Both the position numbers and the translations under genes were made by a program. The notes under the pieces were generated by a model. It saw nothing but the letters and a program-made list of their open reading frames with translations, was not told the DNA's origin and searched no databases. A stretch of DNA of 64,000 nucleotides from Dryococelus australis (taxonomy: Eukaryota; Arthropoda; Insecta; Phasmatodea; Phasmatidae), in assembly GCA_029891345.1 (NCBI GenBank), contig CM057006.1, forward strand, positions 46,567,556 through 46,631,555, in the 5' to 3' direction. Positions 24,343 to 36,341 of this stretch are shown in pieces; within the stretch, counting starts at the first letter, position 1; every line of letters starts with the position of its first letter.

Positions 24343-24910
24343 ATTTAAGAGCATTTCAATTCTGGATGCTTCGGAAATCAGAATTTGGAAGAAAAACCTT
24401 CGTCTTGGAATATCATTACTATGTTCTATGATTGTGTGTAAGAAAATTGTAATAATAATGTAGGAAATAATAGTTATAATTATTTTTATGTGCGTCCATT
24501 TGTCACAAAAATGTATGGCTGAAACTGACAAAAATAAAGTTAATTATAACATTGACATGATACATTATTACTATGATTGTATTACACATGATCACACAAA
24601 ATATTATGACGATCTTCTTGAATAAGATTTTCTTGCAAATCTGCTTTTCAAAGCATCCAGAATGGAAATGCGCTTATATTTAGTTAGAAATATAGATTAT
24701 TTTATTCGATAATTTTTTTACATTAAAAAAAATTATTTTAGTAAAATATTTTATAATGTTTGCACAATATCTACATTCTTCTTTCGTACACAGGATAAAT
24801 CGCAACTTTTCTGACATTTTCCATGGTTTCTGTACTACTTTTTTTCGAGTTATTCACATTGTATAGTCGAGTGCACTGGTCCATAGGTAGTTGCTTTACT
24901 TCAACCTTAA
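24085..24910. repeat. Large inverted duplication with coding-like arms
   Basis: The left arm (24085-24267) and the right arm (24725-24910, inverted) align over about 180 bp, starting at TAAGGTTGAAGTAAAGCAAC. Translated in the same frame, the arms read KVEVKQLSMDHLTRLYNV (left) and KVEVKQLPMDQCTRLYNV (right, minus strand). Further on both have AIYSVYE/AIYPVYE. Several differences between the arms are at third codon positions. I do not recognise the peptide. The spacer holds a poly-T (24305-24336) and AT-rich DNA. This may be a foldback element, or a duplicated fragment of a gene or transposase. Confidence 0.6.
24305..24336. repeat. Poly-T tract
   Basis: An uninterrupted run of 32 T in the loop of the 24085-24910 inverted repeat. 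It could be a reverse-orientation poly-A of a retroposed fragment. Confidence 0.9.
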
Positions 24911-24949
24911 CAGTCGAGTCTTCCGGCAGCGATTGGAGTGCAGCGAGGC

Positions 24950-25140
24950 AAGTAAAACATTTAATCAGTGGGGGATGCAATGGTGAGGGTAAAAGGGGAG
25001 AACCCCGAGAAAACTCACCCGGTCATCGGCAACATCCACCGCGTTTCCCCACAACACTAAAATCGGAGACTAAATCCGCTGGAAAGAATCAGCTTCCCCG
25101 TGGTGACGAGGTAAAGTCCGGCGGTTGCTGATAGAAGCTG
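24950..25140 (-). repeat. Possible divergent SINE-like segment
   Basis: In reverse complement, GATGACCGGGTGAGTTTTCT then CGGGGTTCTCC parallels the SINE-A core (GGCGGGTTTTCTCGGGGATCTCCCG). The rest is GC-richer than its surroundings and was not matched elsewhere. It is probably a related SINE lacking the usual tail. Confidence 0.35.
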
Positions 25141-26180
25141 AAGAGGAGACTAAATACGACAAATGGCACCAAAATAAAAACAAGCGAGATATTATGTACA
25201 TAACACAATCGGACTGAAACCAGACTATCTACCAAAATATTAAGTTGACCCTGTAATATTCACTTCTGGTAATTTTAACTAACGTTCACGTTAAGATATG
25301 GAGGGGGGGGGGGGGGGGAATTATTCAGGAAATAGCGTGCATCACCACACAGCCCCCACTATTTACTTTAAAATTGTCATTAACTGCTTACTCACTTGAG
25401 AATTTATGTTTTCCAAAGCACGAAATAATAAACGTTCCCTTGAAATAATGTTGTGAATGTTTCATTGACTGCAGTATAATTACGCCCTTGGTCCTGAAAT
25501 GCCCCATTTTTTGGGTTAAATTGAATCTTTATCGCAAATCTGTCGCGTTTATCCGTTTATATTTTAAACCAAAATGTAAGAAACCTTGTAACACATGTTC
25601 TGTGTAGTTTACACAAAGAGAACTGACATGGTAATTTAATATGAAGTGATACTATATTTAGTTTTACTTTAGTAATGATTACTGAACTAAAAAAATACCC
25701 CAATTAACGATGTACACTTACAACACATTACGAATATGTGTTAACTGGACACCATAGCGTAGTGTGAAAAGTCCATGAAAGTTATATGTGGATTGCTCAG
25801 CTTCATATAACTCCTAACTTATATAAACGTAAAGGCGTGCACGCCTACGAAACTATTCAGTTTGCTAATTGTAAATAACGTCTTTCATAACTTCGCTGGC
25901 AACTGCGTCTAGAGAAGTTATCATTTTTGATACTGCACGCTTACGAGTGCGGATATGAACCCTGGTGTCAACACCAAGATCCAATGTAAAGCGAGACGAT
26001 GTTGTGTTAAAGGGTCACCTATAAATGCAATATTCGCCTGTTATACCGAAATTAATTGACCATGTTCAAGATTGTGTGTATACAATAAATTTTCCACGCA
26101 TAACTGATGCAAACTGGGCCACAGCGTAGGTACAACGTAAAAACTGCTTAAAAACAAACTAAAATGATAATTTGGTTTAC
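25141..26180. other. No gene seen; G-run
   Basis: AT-rich DNA with an uninterrupted G-run at 25302-25318. No coding signal. Confidence 0.45.
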
Positions 26181-26269
26181 CGTCGTCAAACTCTAACACG
26201 TACAAAACTGCCTTGTAGGGATCAGCTGAGCCGAGCAGCATCCCGTTTACGTCATCGGCTCGTGTCTGC
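26181..26269 (-). CDS. Possible internal host exon
   Basis: On the minus strand a pyrimidine-rich tract ending GCTGCTGGCAG leads into about 89 bp that read RADDVNGMLLGSADPYKAVL and onward to EFDDG. The stretch ends at a donor (GACGACG|GTAAAC). The peptide looks like folded protein rather than low-complexity sequence, but I do not recognise it. The acceptor could be three bases further in. It would lie upstream of the exon at 15979-16321 if both belong to one gene, which is only a possibility. Confidence 0.25.
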
Positions 26270-27699
26270 TGCCAGCAGCAAAGGAAGTATACACAGACCT
26301 GACTGAAGGGAATCTTCATTACGCAATCATCTAGAATGTACGTTGATCTGACCACAGAATTTATTTATTACGTGCACAAAAATTCGTTGTAAAAGTGTGT
26401 GCTGCTTTGGACATTATGATGCGATTCAAAGACCGTCCTTCGCATACCACGGATGTCGTCGCATTCTCAGAAGGAAAAAAAAAACAGTAAGGTTCAATCA
26501 GTATACATATGGGCAGCATTTTCCAACTTTCTGAACCGGCTGGGAACACGTATACTTCAAATTTCCCGCAAGAATAACAACCGAAACCCATCTCTTATCG
26601 TCTGTATACTGGAATGTAATGAAATGCATAATTATCATTCATCCTTTTACATTCCAGAAGTGCCTCTAGTCATTTTTTTTGGAGATCAACACAATTTATA
26701 CGCTGTTGAAGTCGATGTCATATCCTGTACCGTTGCCTAGCAACTGTTGTGCTGGATGTAAACAAAAGTGTGATCCGGCAGTTTTCTAAGCTGTAGTAAA
26801 GTTTTCTTGTCTTTCGCAATACTTGCGTAATAGTCACAATGAATGAGCGACGGTAATTTGTTTTGCATTTGGTTGCAATTAGAATAACGTTAGGGAGGAG
26901 TGTAAATTCTTTCGTTTCACGAAAGACAAAGTTTAATATTATCGAGATGTGCATTCGTATGTGACGGGACGTACTTATTCTTTGAAGTAATTTTATTTCA
27001 AGTGCTATAGTAAAATTCCTTATAAAAGATTCAAAAATACATGTTTTTTAAATACCAGAAATATGGTAAGTTGAAATATGCCCATGTTATTTTTATTATT
27101 GTCTAAATTGGAGCTACAAAAAATACATGTTGCAGGTTAAGGCAAGTAATAAACATTCTATGTAAGCTACCAGGCTATTAGTATGAATTCCTTGTATTTT
27201 ACTTTAAAAATTAACATTCTCAGCATATAAGTTAATTTTTGAGGGAGATAAGATAGGAATCCAAACGAAGGCTGGCGTCTTTGTAGCTGCCACTTTACAG
27301 AAGACCTGAAAGAGAATGGTCCTACAATTACTGAAAGAAACAAAACAAAATTGTTTGTTTCATTTCCCATAGAAGTCGAAAAGGAGGTACGTTATAGATT
27401 ATATTCTGTGGTTACAAATGTTTAACGTATCTTGTCATAGCATGATAATACAACGCAAGATGCAGTTGAAAATGCCTTATCCTGCCCAGACTGGGCACTG
27501 GGCAGTTCACAGGAAAGTGGAGCAAGTTCGGACGAATTAGAAAAAATTCTAGTTGACAGGAAATGCGTGACAAGTATAGTCAGCAGATTTTCTAGGACTT
27601 TAAATATATTTGATGTTATGACAATTTGTATAATATAATTCTATGTCAGTAGTCGTGGCACAAATGTATGTTGGGTAAGGTTGGAGAGTAAATTAATAG
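26270..27699. other. No feature seen
   Basis: Ordinary AT-rich DNA with short chance frames on both strands. Confidence 0.4.
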
Positions 27700-27777
27700 G
27701 CGTAATAATAAATAACCTAATATTACGTGGGCGGATATAGATCTGCCCACACAATATTAGGCTATTTATTATTACGC
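27700..27777. repeat. 78-bp near-perfect palindrome
   Basis: Two 33-nt arms (27700-27732 and 27745-27777) beginning GCGTAATAATAAATA pair with three mismatches around a 12-nt spacer. It could extrude as a cruciform or form a stable RNA hairpin. No matching TIR element was found elsewhere in the window. Confidence 0.85.
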
Positions 27778-29559
27778 ATGCAATAGTCACACCCACTTAG
27801 TTTTGCTTATTTGTCATATTGCATGATAGCGTGGGAATTGAGGGGCTTGCGTACTGCTGGCACCTGCCTAGCTGTGTGAAATGCAGAGTACCTAACCAAG
27901 TTAAACCTAAGTGAATTACAGGGGGCACGTGTGCCGATGGTCTTACCACATTTCGGAAAAAGCATCATGAATAACAGGAATCAATGACTAATTAAATTGT
28001 GTCCTTTAACTGCATTATATCTAATAAGACCTTACCTACATAAATATTTCACTATAGGTGTCTGAGCAGATATGCTATCGTGCGTCGGAATACAGATAAT
28101 GACTCGCAGAATGAAATATTATTTTCAGACAATTCAATTACTGTATCGTAGCTTACTCCTGTTAGTCCTTATTGTACTTAGTGTAATGTGGGATGATATA
28201 CATCAGCACACCCCATCTATCATGAAGTTAGGTAAGGTCTCGTCTTCATGAAATTAATGTGGTTAGACGACATAATTTAGGAAATTAATGTAGTTTTAAT
28301 TAAACAGAAAATCTGTTATTTTATGCATTTCTTTCTAGGGATACGGTAAGTTCTTAGTTACTGTAAATTTTACTAGGCATAGTACAGACCTTACAGAAGT
28401 TTGGTGGCAATGGTGCAAATAAATTTGCATTTCATATACAAATTGAATAACTGAAATACAAAACTAGAAAAATACGTGTTAAATCCTACAGCCACTGCCT
28501 ATTATGAAACAAGCGCAATAATTTTACAGTCAATAATGTGGTTCTCCGACATTATTTTTGCGTGGTAACCCTCATACGAGATATGTACACGAATTTGAGA
28601 CTGCAGCTCCGTGTTTAAATTAAATTCACAGAGAAAAACCCAACAAATCATTAAAATATATATAATTAAATCACAACAAGTAATAACAGATTCACGCTTG
28701 GACATACAAAATACAAATTAAATAACAACAAACTGAGTAATAGCCATTTCGCTTTACTTATTCCATAGCAACTGCCTAGCAACGAGTTTTTTGCATCCAA
28801 TATGACGGCGCATAGGAACATCTATTGCAGGCGACTTCAACAGCGTATAGTTAATTGCGCGTGTGAAAAAAAGGGGGGGGGGGGAGCACAAAACACATAC
28901 AGCATACCCTACACAGTGGAAACAATTACCTGAAAATAATGTATAGTTTTTTATTCAAATAACTTTTCTATTCAGTAAATGGCCGTCGTTGGTAACCGAA
29001 AAACTGCCACCACAACGAGGAATCTTACATGCGTACTGCGTTTGCAATTTGATGATGCTGCGAACGAAGTAATGAATATAAATGTGCTTGGATATTTTTT
29101 TCCCTAGCTCTGCAGTTTTATCTGCAGCACCGTACACTATATAGTCACGTGCGTTCTAAACAACGTGTTAGTACCGATGGCTGTAGCACCTGCATACTGG
29201 ACTCGTGTCATACCTCTTATCATACATTTGCATACCGCATAAAGTCTACATATAAAATTTAATTCTTTCGATATTACTTCTTCGTTCTATCATATTCAAA
29301 GGTCAAGATAAACTATTTGTGCTAAGTTTAATGCCCCTAGAATTACATTGTTTTGAAGAAAGACGTCGACTCTTACTTTGTCACAGAATCTACAATCATC
29401 TTTGCCTGTGTACCTGGACTTCTTCACGATAGAATATAATCAACTTTTAAAGACAATTTTACTGGATGCCCCTTTTTGACGCAATACTTATCTCAGACTA
29501 ATACAAAAAAATACTCGTATGATCATCAGCATTGTTACAATTTCTCTCGAAATTCAGTG
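27778..29559. other. No gene seen; G-run
   Basis: AT-rich, with a G-run at 28873-28884. No repeat traced elsewhere in the window. Confidence 0.4.
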
Positions 29560-30230
29560 GGATAAAGCAAGTTCGTTAAGAGACAGAGGTATTAATTAAA
29601 CGAATGAGTTAATTATAATTCTCTAATTTTATTTACAATAACTACTAACAAAATTCTCTCGACTCAACATCTCACAATAAATTGATATCACTTACTGTTG
29701 ACAATTAATGACTTTAATAAATACAATTTATAATTACCTCACATAAATCAATGAAATTAAATCAACAATCAACAATTAATTTATAAATTTTGCATCGATA
29801 TTTGACAGTTCCAATATTTACAATTAAATCCGTATTACATGTCCATTCAGTCCCACCTTAGTTTAGTCCATGTCCCGCCAGTCGGCAATGTTATATAGTT
29901 CTCCGAGCGCCCGCGCGCACAGTAGCCGTCATCGTCGGGTTTCACGCCCTCTCGTCCAAGAATCTACGAACACCTTGCCCGCCGTCGTCTTGTGGTCCGT
30001 AATTTACTTAGCTCACGCACTCGGCCAGATGGCCCCCGCCAAGAATGCTGGCCGCTAGGTCGCTGTGGTATTTATAGTGTCGTAGTCCGTCATCCAGTAA
30101 TTTCGCTAATTCCCTACTTGCGCCGAGTGTCCTAGTTCCCAAAATATTATTGCGCATCCTGTCGGCTTTTTCAGCGGCTGGAGGAGGGGTCGTGCGCCAG
30201 CCAGTCTCACCGCTGTTAATCATTCACGGG
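29560..30230 (-). mobile_element. Possible solo LTR (fossil)
   Basis: Read on the minus strand, this has a GC-rich first half with ACTATAAATACC (TATA-like) and a second TATA-like ATATAAC, then an AT-rich half with an AATAAA signal. The plus strand begins TGGGATAAAG and ends TAATCATTCA, so it is bounded by TG and CA. No flanking duplication is evident, and no internal retroelement part lies beside it. An old solo LTR is one reading; a host promoter with a 5' exon is another. Confidence 0.25.
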
Positions 30231-30271
30231 CTTTCCAGAAGGTAGGGGATGCAACTAGGCAGCGAGTTCGT

Positions 30272-30348
30272 GGAAGGATATAAATTAGCCGAAAGAAAAA
30301 AAATAACTAGCGCTTCAAAAGTGCTCACTTTATCGTGAACGGCCTATA
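30272..30348 (-). mobile_element. F1 short-form MITE, truncated (one end only)
   Basis: Only one terminus is left: GTGCTCACTTTATCGTGAAC followed by GGCCTATA, preceded by about 45 bp matching the inner part of the copy at 30734-30971. Confidence 0.7.
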
Positions 30349-30733
30349 ATATGGGCGAATCCTTTAAAAGAGGCTCCGCATCACAGCTATCGATGCCATC
30401 CCGCAGCATGTCCTCGCCCGTGCCTTTCACAACTTTTGGTGTTGTCTGCACACCCGCCTCGAGGTCGATGGCGGCCACTTCCAGCACCTACTCTAGGTAT
30501 TTTGTTGTCACACTGGACTGTAATTCCTCATTCCCTCGCTCCGTTACACACATTTCCCACGAAACCAGGACTCCCCTGTAGTTTCTTGGAAAAACGTGTA
30601 CTTCAAACACACTGCAACGCAGTTCGAAAGGATACAACACAATCCTGTACAGAACTTGGGGACATCAATTCCACAGTACGCACACAGCTTCCACTCGCTC
30701 GTAAGACGCCCGCCGCGAACTGTTTCACCCAGG
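30349..30733. other. No gene recognised between two F1 copies
   Basis: Slightly GC-richer DNA with overlapping frames on both strands (for example 30436-30738) and no recognisable domain. Confidence 0.35.
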
Positions 30734-30971
30734 TATAAGCTATTCACAGTAAAGTGGTCACTTTTGACAGCACTCCCATTTGGAATAATAGTCACTAAAT
30801 ATATTTTATTGTAGCATTAAACGTTAACTTTCGAGCGGGGTGGAATATACACACTACGTTTGTTACTTATATGGCAATATTTATTTAAAAGGCGGTTACA
30901 GGATAAAAAATTGGCTTAAAGGAAAAAGTAACTACAGCCTCAAAAGTGCTCACTTTGCCGTGAACTGCCTA
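30734..30971 (-). mobile_element. F1 short-form MITE
   Basis: Left end TATAAGCTATTCACAGTAAA, right end GTGCTCACTTTGCCGTGAAC. The interior (GGAATAATAGTCACTAAATA, then ACGTTAACTTTCGAG) is the reverse complement of the plus-oriented short copies. Confidence 0.85.
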
Positions 30972-31186
30972 CTCCAGTCAAAGTGTTTTTCGCGATGCTG
31001 CCAGAACACCAAATCGGAAGGACGCTCTTGGATGTTAGAATTCAAGGTCACGCTCGGGGCAGGTTTGTAACTGGTTCGTATGACGTCATGCAGACGGGCG
31101 GTGCATGTGTGAGATCAACGCGCAAGATAATCGCATCAGTGCATCAGTTCTCAACTCAGCGCCCTGAACCGACACCGATGACCATT

Positions 31187-31607
31187 TAGTCCATTCACGA
31201 TTTCTGCCAACTTTTCTGAAGCCCTGCTAAACTTACACTCCCAGGATATTCCTCCGCCTCATGCGAACAAAGCTTAAAAGAGTCACGAAAATTTCACCAG
31301 AAGGACAACGCACCGCATTCGTACGCGCTCACTCAAATCATATTTTGCATGAGAACAATTTCTTAGTTGGCATTACCAACACACATGTTTTCTCACTGTT
31401 TTATTCACATTAATTATAAATGAAATATTATTGGTAAATGAAATACAAAATAAATTTAACCAAAAAATAAGGTACTTTTATGTAATATATCACAATATAC
31501 CATATTGTGATATATGCCATATTTAGGAAATAAACAAAAAACGTCAAACATGGGGTGATTTTACAAAGGTTAGATTCAAAATGTGCGGAGGAACCGTGAA
31601 TAGGCTA
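31187..31607 (-). mobile_element. F2 MITE
   Basis: The left end TAGTCCATTCACGATTTCTG runs into GAAGCCCTGCTAAACTTACA and TATTCCTCCGCCTCATGCG. The right end is GGAACCGTGAATAGGCTA. Inverted relative to the copy in the pogo-like element. It contains a perfect 14-bp hairpin (31485-31515). Confidence 0.85.
31485..31515. repeat. Perfect 14-bp hairpin inside F2
   Basis: ATATATCACAATAT and its exact complement are separated by three bases. Other F2 copies have related AT-rich sequence here without the perfect hairpin, so it is private to this copy. Confidence 0.85.
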
Positions 31608-32824
31608 CACCACGAAGACACTACCTTCAGAAGTAGATAATGGCCAAGGAAGATTTTCAGGAATATTGGTCCACCACATACTTATATTGCCAAAGGAGAT
31701 GAAGTTTCTGGCGATTCCATGTCAAGAAAGTTATGTTTTAGTTTTTTTTTTATATAGATTTGGTTTGCAAGATATGGCTGCTTATAATGTTAGTATATGA
31801 TTGGAAATATGTTTTTTTTTTTCGTGCGACCCATAACACTCCGGCTGCTTTGATGTATACCATCGCCCACAGCCATAACGCGGCCCGGGTGGGGTGGGGG
31901 GGGGGGTGATTTACTCATTTCCCAGAATTTCTGCCACAAGAAGAACGAGAACACTCAGCATATGTCCTTCGCTATGAAAAATACACCGACCTGGTGTTTG
32001 GTGTTTGATGCTGAACTGTAAACTATCAAGCCGGATGATAATTTTTGTACTTCGGAACGTGATACTCGTTTCTTCTTCCATTTTAAAAATGTTTAAATTA
32101 TTATGTAAATATTGGGAATAGGGCCCAAATTTATATGGCATATTTTGCTCCAAATGACCTACGAATGACAGGAAAATATCACGAATTCATTTCAGAACAA
32201 GCTAGGTTTTAAACACGTATACATTTATGCTATGTCTGCAACTGGATCACATTTTACCAGACACGCCCAGGTGAGCTCTGAGCCAATAAGAGTCCCGTAA
32301 GAGTCCCGTAAGGAAACAAGCACCGAATCCCGTGTCACCTGGTCTGAGTAACTGGCCACACACTGGGTCATCAGCCAATGAACAGAAAGATGAGGCCTGA
32401 AAAAAAAAAAAACCATAGCCTACGGATCGTTTAAAACGCGAAATGTTCCCGTTCAAGGGTGGAGGCAAAGGAATTTTAGATTTTGATATTTTTACATTAT
32501 AACGTAACCTTTTTATTTTGGGGCATGACAAAATATAACTTTAAGCCTCTGTAATTTTCAAATTTAACTTGTTCTTAGTTTTTATAACACGAAAAAATGT
32601 TGTTTCGACTATTTTCCAAGTTTATTTTTAATTCAAGCAACTAACACCAGTTATGGCCTTTAGCTGGGTACTGATGCCATTGTAATATGTCCTGCTCTGT
32701 CCCTATTACTCCCAGTGCTAGAGGGCATGTTACCACAGATCTGCGTACGAAATATTGAGGAATCACGACGGAGAAGGCACGGGGGACAAGGCTGTCAAAG
32801 GAAGTCAAGGAAGAAATAATATAA
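31608..32824. other. No gene seen; minor repeats
   Basis: A G-run lies at about 31896-31906 and a 13-bp tandem duplication (AGAGTCCCGTA) at about 32288-32313. The DNA just before 32825 may hold more of the LINE in another frame, but homology is not convincing there. Confidence 0.4.
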
Positions 32825-33261
32825 ATCACGGATGATGTTCTTCAGGAACGGCAAGAGAGATGGAATGCTTCAGAACGCGGAAGAATAACTCACGAGCTGC
32901 TGCCTAACATCAAGGCAATGGTGGACAGCAGGCGGATCAACATCAACTATTACAGTGTGCAACTTTACACAGGCCATGGGAAATTCAATGCGAAGTTACG
33001 CAGTCAACGGCTCGTGCAATCTCCCCTGTGTTATGTGTGTGGAATGGACGACACAGTCCAACACGTGATGATTTCGGAATATCTCAAGACGGAATACATT
33101 AGACAATAGCTAGAGGAGATCACAGAAGTAAAGGGCATTCACTTAAGATTGGAGAATGTTATGCTGGATAAAGTTCTTCATAATATATGGAACGATATTA
33201 CCACAAATATTGGAAGGAGGCTAGAGGAATGTGATTACGTGGCAAGAACAGCAAATTTCTG
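32825..33261 (+). pseudogene. LINE polyprotein C-terminus with zinc-knuckle-like motif
   Basis: The frame reads VLQERQERWNASERGRITHE, then NINYYSVQLYTGHGKFNAKL and SPLCYVCGMDDTVQHVM. The order W-x-x-S-x-x-G-R-x-T, a tGHG motif and C-x-x-C-G-x-x-D-T-x-x-H is typical of the region after the RT in insect R1/LOA/I-type LINEs. The last Cys of the usual CCHC motif is Tyr. A TAG (33107-33109) interrupts the frame, and it continues as LEEITEVKGIHLRLENVM to about 33261. Confidence 0.75.
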
Positions 33262-33520
33262 ATGAGCCATAAGGGGTATTCGGGTTTCTATGAAATTAAG
33301 TTGGAAAACTCTGATCGGCGACGAGGACAGTTTTCTACCGAGAAAACCGGTATAATACCGAGTACAGGCACTAATAAACAAGAATGGCCCGAAGAAAGAA
33401 GAGGAGAAAGTGCCGTGCACTGTCGTACTCATCCGAGTACAGCTGCAGTACGGGAGGATGGAGGGTGTGTCGGCCTTCGGGGCGTAAAAACCTGTCCCTA
33501 CAAAAAAAAATCCCTTACAT
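32825..33520 (+). mobile_element. LINE 3' end (R1/LOA/I-like clade), 5'-truncated
   Basis: The C-terminal part of a reverse-transcriptase polyprotein followed by an apparent 3' UTR. The rest of the element (endonuclease and RT core) is absent, as is usual for 5'-truncated LINE copies. The 3' boundary is uncertain: a short A-run at about 33501-33509 may be its tail. Confidence 0.65.
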
Positions 33521-33769
33521 ATAAGGGAAGCTAATTACCTCTACATGTAAGGTAAAACTGCCTCTTAAATGTAGAGTAAATTTACATAAAGTACTATTCC
33601 CTAATAGTACGGAAAAAGTATCTGACAAAAGTTGGGGGAAATCCCATACAAGTTAATATCAACTATTCTTATAGTCAAATTATAGTTAAAAATATCCGGA
33701 GAGTATTACTAATGCCAATTTTTTTATTACTTGTATCCTCTGACGAATAGTAACCGAAACCTCAACACT

Positions 33770-33860
33770 AAAATTCTCGACACTTGCTGGTGGGTGGGTA
33801 CAAACCATGGTCCTCTACCACGATAGGCCGTTGCGCTGCCCATTATACCACGACGTCAGA
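33770..33860 (-). repeat. tRNA-like SINE head (degraded)
   Basis: In reverse complement, GTGGTATAATGGGCAGCGCA resembles an A-box region and ACCATGGTTTGTACCC a mutated B-box, at tRNA-like spacing. No full cloverleaf is kept. Confidence 0.4.
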
Positions 33861-33954
33861 AAGACAGCACTGGTAAATATTAGTGTGATAAAGCAATGTT
33901 TCTTCCACCCATCCTCCCATTTAGCTGTTGACACAATGCTGAAGAGATGCAAAG

Positions 33955-34320
33955 CGTCGTAAGGTAATTTTCACATCCATTTATGGGTTTTTCCACCACT
34001 GTGTACGTGAATTTTACTACAGCGTGCGGTATTTATGCCTTACATATAAAGAAAGAACCATGTAGGACAGTTTGTATAGCTAAAAAATAAAAATTAATTA
34101 TAAGGTAAAAAATATACAAAATGCAATTATCAAACATTTACAAATGGACGAGGAGCTCCACACGTCGTAAGGTAATTTTCACATCCAAGTACGGGAATTC
34201 CCACTACCACGGAAGTGAATTTTACTCCAGAGTGCGGTATTTTACCTTACCCGTGAGGAAAATTATGTTTCCTACACAAGTTTGCGAATATTACTTTACA
34301 CAGTTTTTTTTTCCAGTGTA
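33955..34320. repeat. Two-unit direct repeat, period 208 bp
   Basis: CGTCGTAAGGTAATTTTCAC starts both at 33955 and at 34163. Homology continues for about 110 bp through GAATTTTACT and GTGCGGTATTT. The second unit ends at a T-run followed by CCAGTGTA, similar to the end of F4. It is probably a duplicated piece of a MITE. Confidence 0.7.
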
Positions 34321-35763
34321 GCTATGGAATAAGCCGTGTGAATGACGTCAACTCCTAGTGAATCATCCTGATGAAACGGCGTATTGATGATTCTGCATAC
34401 GTGTGCCAGTATTTTCGCCCGACTGAAGAACTCGAAAGATGCGCAATACTTGAGAAGCATCGGCTGGCAGCAGTACAAATGCACACCAGCCGCGGCGCAA
34501 TGTTACTTTTTTCCCCGACAGTTGCCAAAATCGCGCGCAGTTGTCTGAGGTGGACGCCAATCTCAAATGAAACGTTTCCCAGCAAACACAAACGAAGACG
34601 CCAGAGGCCCTCGACAAGAAGGATTTACGTACTGCACTGAAGATTTGCACTACAGTGCTGCTTGCATGGCGCGAGTTCGACACATGGGCGGGACCTTGGG
34701 AAAAGTACCACCAATCAAAACAATTAAGCCTTCTACACCCACAATGCAAAATACCGGACATTACCTCCTACTTTACAATGTCCTAGTTTCCTTTTTTTTG
34801 GGGGGGGGGGGGGGGAAAGCTGACTGCAACAGTGTACGTTTCCGGATATGCAAAATACAACATCCAGAATGCACATCTTTAACTAATACTATCTAACCCA
34901 TTTTTTAATATCACGTGGGCGGCCAAAAGGAGAGCAAAGTTTAATAAAAGTACCCTTAATGCAAAAAGTTTGAAATAATTGTAAGTGGGGCTATATAAAG
35001 ATTAGTATTTAAATATTACATAAAAAACGGTCAAGGTTTGCATTTTCCAATCACTTTTTGCTTTGAGCGGGGAACCAGATTAAATTGAACAAGTTCTGGA
35101 AATTTTTACGAACTAAACTATGGCAGCATGGGTAAACCGTTTTATTATTATGCAACGAAATAAAACGATAATCGTTTGATGTTCCATGTGCACTGTTGCA
35201 CGACTATACGGAATTCAATACTCAGCGCGTAGACGCTAAGAAGCATTTGTTTCGTGTATCAATACTGTCCCCGCAGCTGAATTTCTCCCAAACTTCAAGC
35301 AAAATAGATATAAGGACTTAAACCTATAGCCTTTCCTAGTTTGGCAGGAAACGCAACAAATTTTAACGTATGTAGGTTATACAGATTACCTCGCGGCGAC
35401 TTTCTGATAGCAGTGAACTTGACTGTGTTCCAATAGGCACCTTTTGTCAATAATAAATGCATATGGGGGTGTACCTAGGGCGAGGCAACACCCTCCGAGT
35501 GACGGGCTTTCCAGCTGGGACCCGTAGATGCCCGTCATCCCTGAACATGACATGAAATGTGGCCAAATACCAGATACGAAATCGCCACCATATTACATTT
35601 CATTGTTTGAAACGTTTAAAAGCACAAACAGGCAAGGTTATGGAATTAAAAAATGTGTGTCGTATTTACAATAATTATTTTACAGAAAGAGTAACTGAAA
35701 TATTCTTGAAACAGGTATTTTCGTATAACACAACCTTTGTAAAGTAAGAATTTCACATTACAA
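34321..35763. other. No gene recognised; G-run
   Basis: A GC-moderate patch (34360-34760) has open frames on both strands without known motifs. A G-run is at 34800-34815. The rest is AT-rich. Confidence 0.4.
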
Positions 35764-35915
35764 TTCGGTCGATGCCGCTGGTCGGCGGGTTTTCTCGAGG
35801 GTCTCCCGTTTTCCTAGCCCCTTCTTTCCGGCACTGCACCACACCCACCTCACTTCATCCTCATCGGTCTGAAGACCTCGATGTTAAGAACCACCCAAAT
35901 CTCTTCACTCAAGTC
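35764..35915 (+). mobile_element. SINE-A, 5'-truncated
   Basis: Begins within the family core (CGATGCCGCTGGTCGGCGGG) and runs to the tail (GAAGACCTCGATGTTAAGAA then CACCCAAATCTCTTCACTCA). The tRNA head is missing. Confidence 0.8.
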
Positions 35916-36341
35916 ACAATTGTTTTATTTTGTCGAATTTAAACTAGAAACCGCTCTCTAACCCGCTTTCGAGAATAATTGCTGTTTGTTTTAAGACTTC
36001 ATTGAGTTCAAATTTTGGAACCAAAATATTAGCACAGCATGCTAGACGATTGAATGTCGTGATGCTCCAATTTAAACGTTACAAAATGCTACAAACAAAT
36101 TACAACAACAACACGAAATTCAAAACTAATTGGAACAAGTCCTTAGTGTAGCGACGTCGAAATCATTGCTTCAATGTGCTGGAGCAGCTGAATCGGAGGG
36201 ACACATCGACATACAACAATTCAATTATAAAATGCCTCCTTTGTGTAGCTGGGACGGACAATATCAGCCTACCAGGATACACATTACACGTCCTTGGACA
36301 ATGCAATACTGATACGTTCCTCAACTTAGCACAAAGCCTTG

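Noticed and set aside
34355-34896. Host exon in the open frames at 34360-34900
   Set aside because: Both strands are open, no domain is recognisable, and one frame runs through a G homopolymer.
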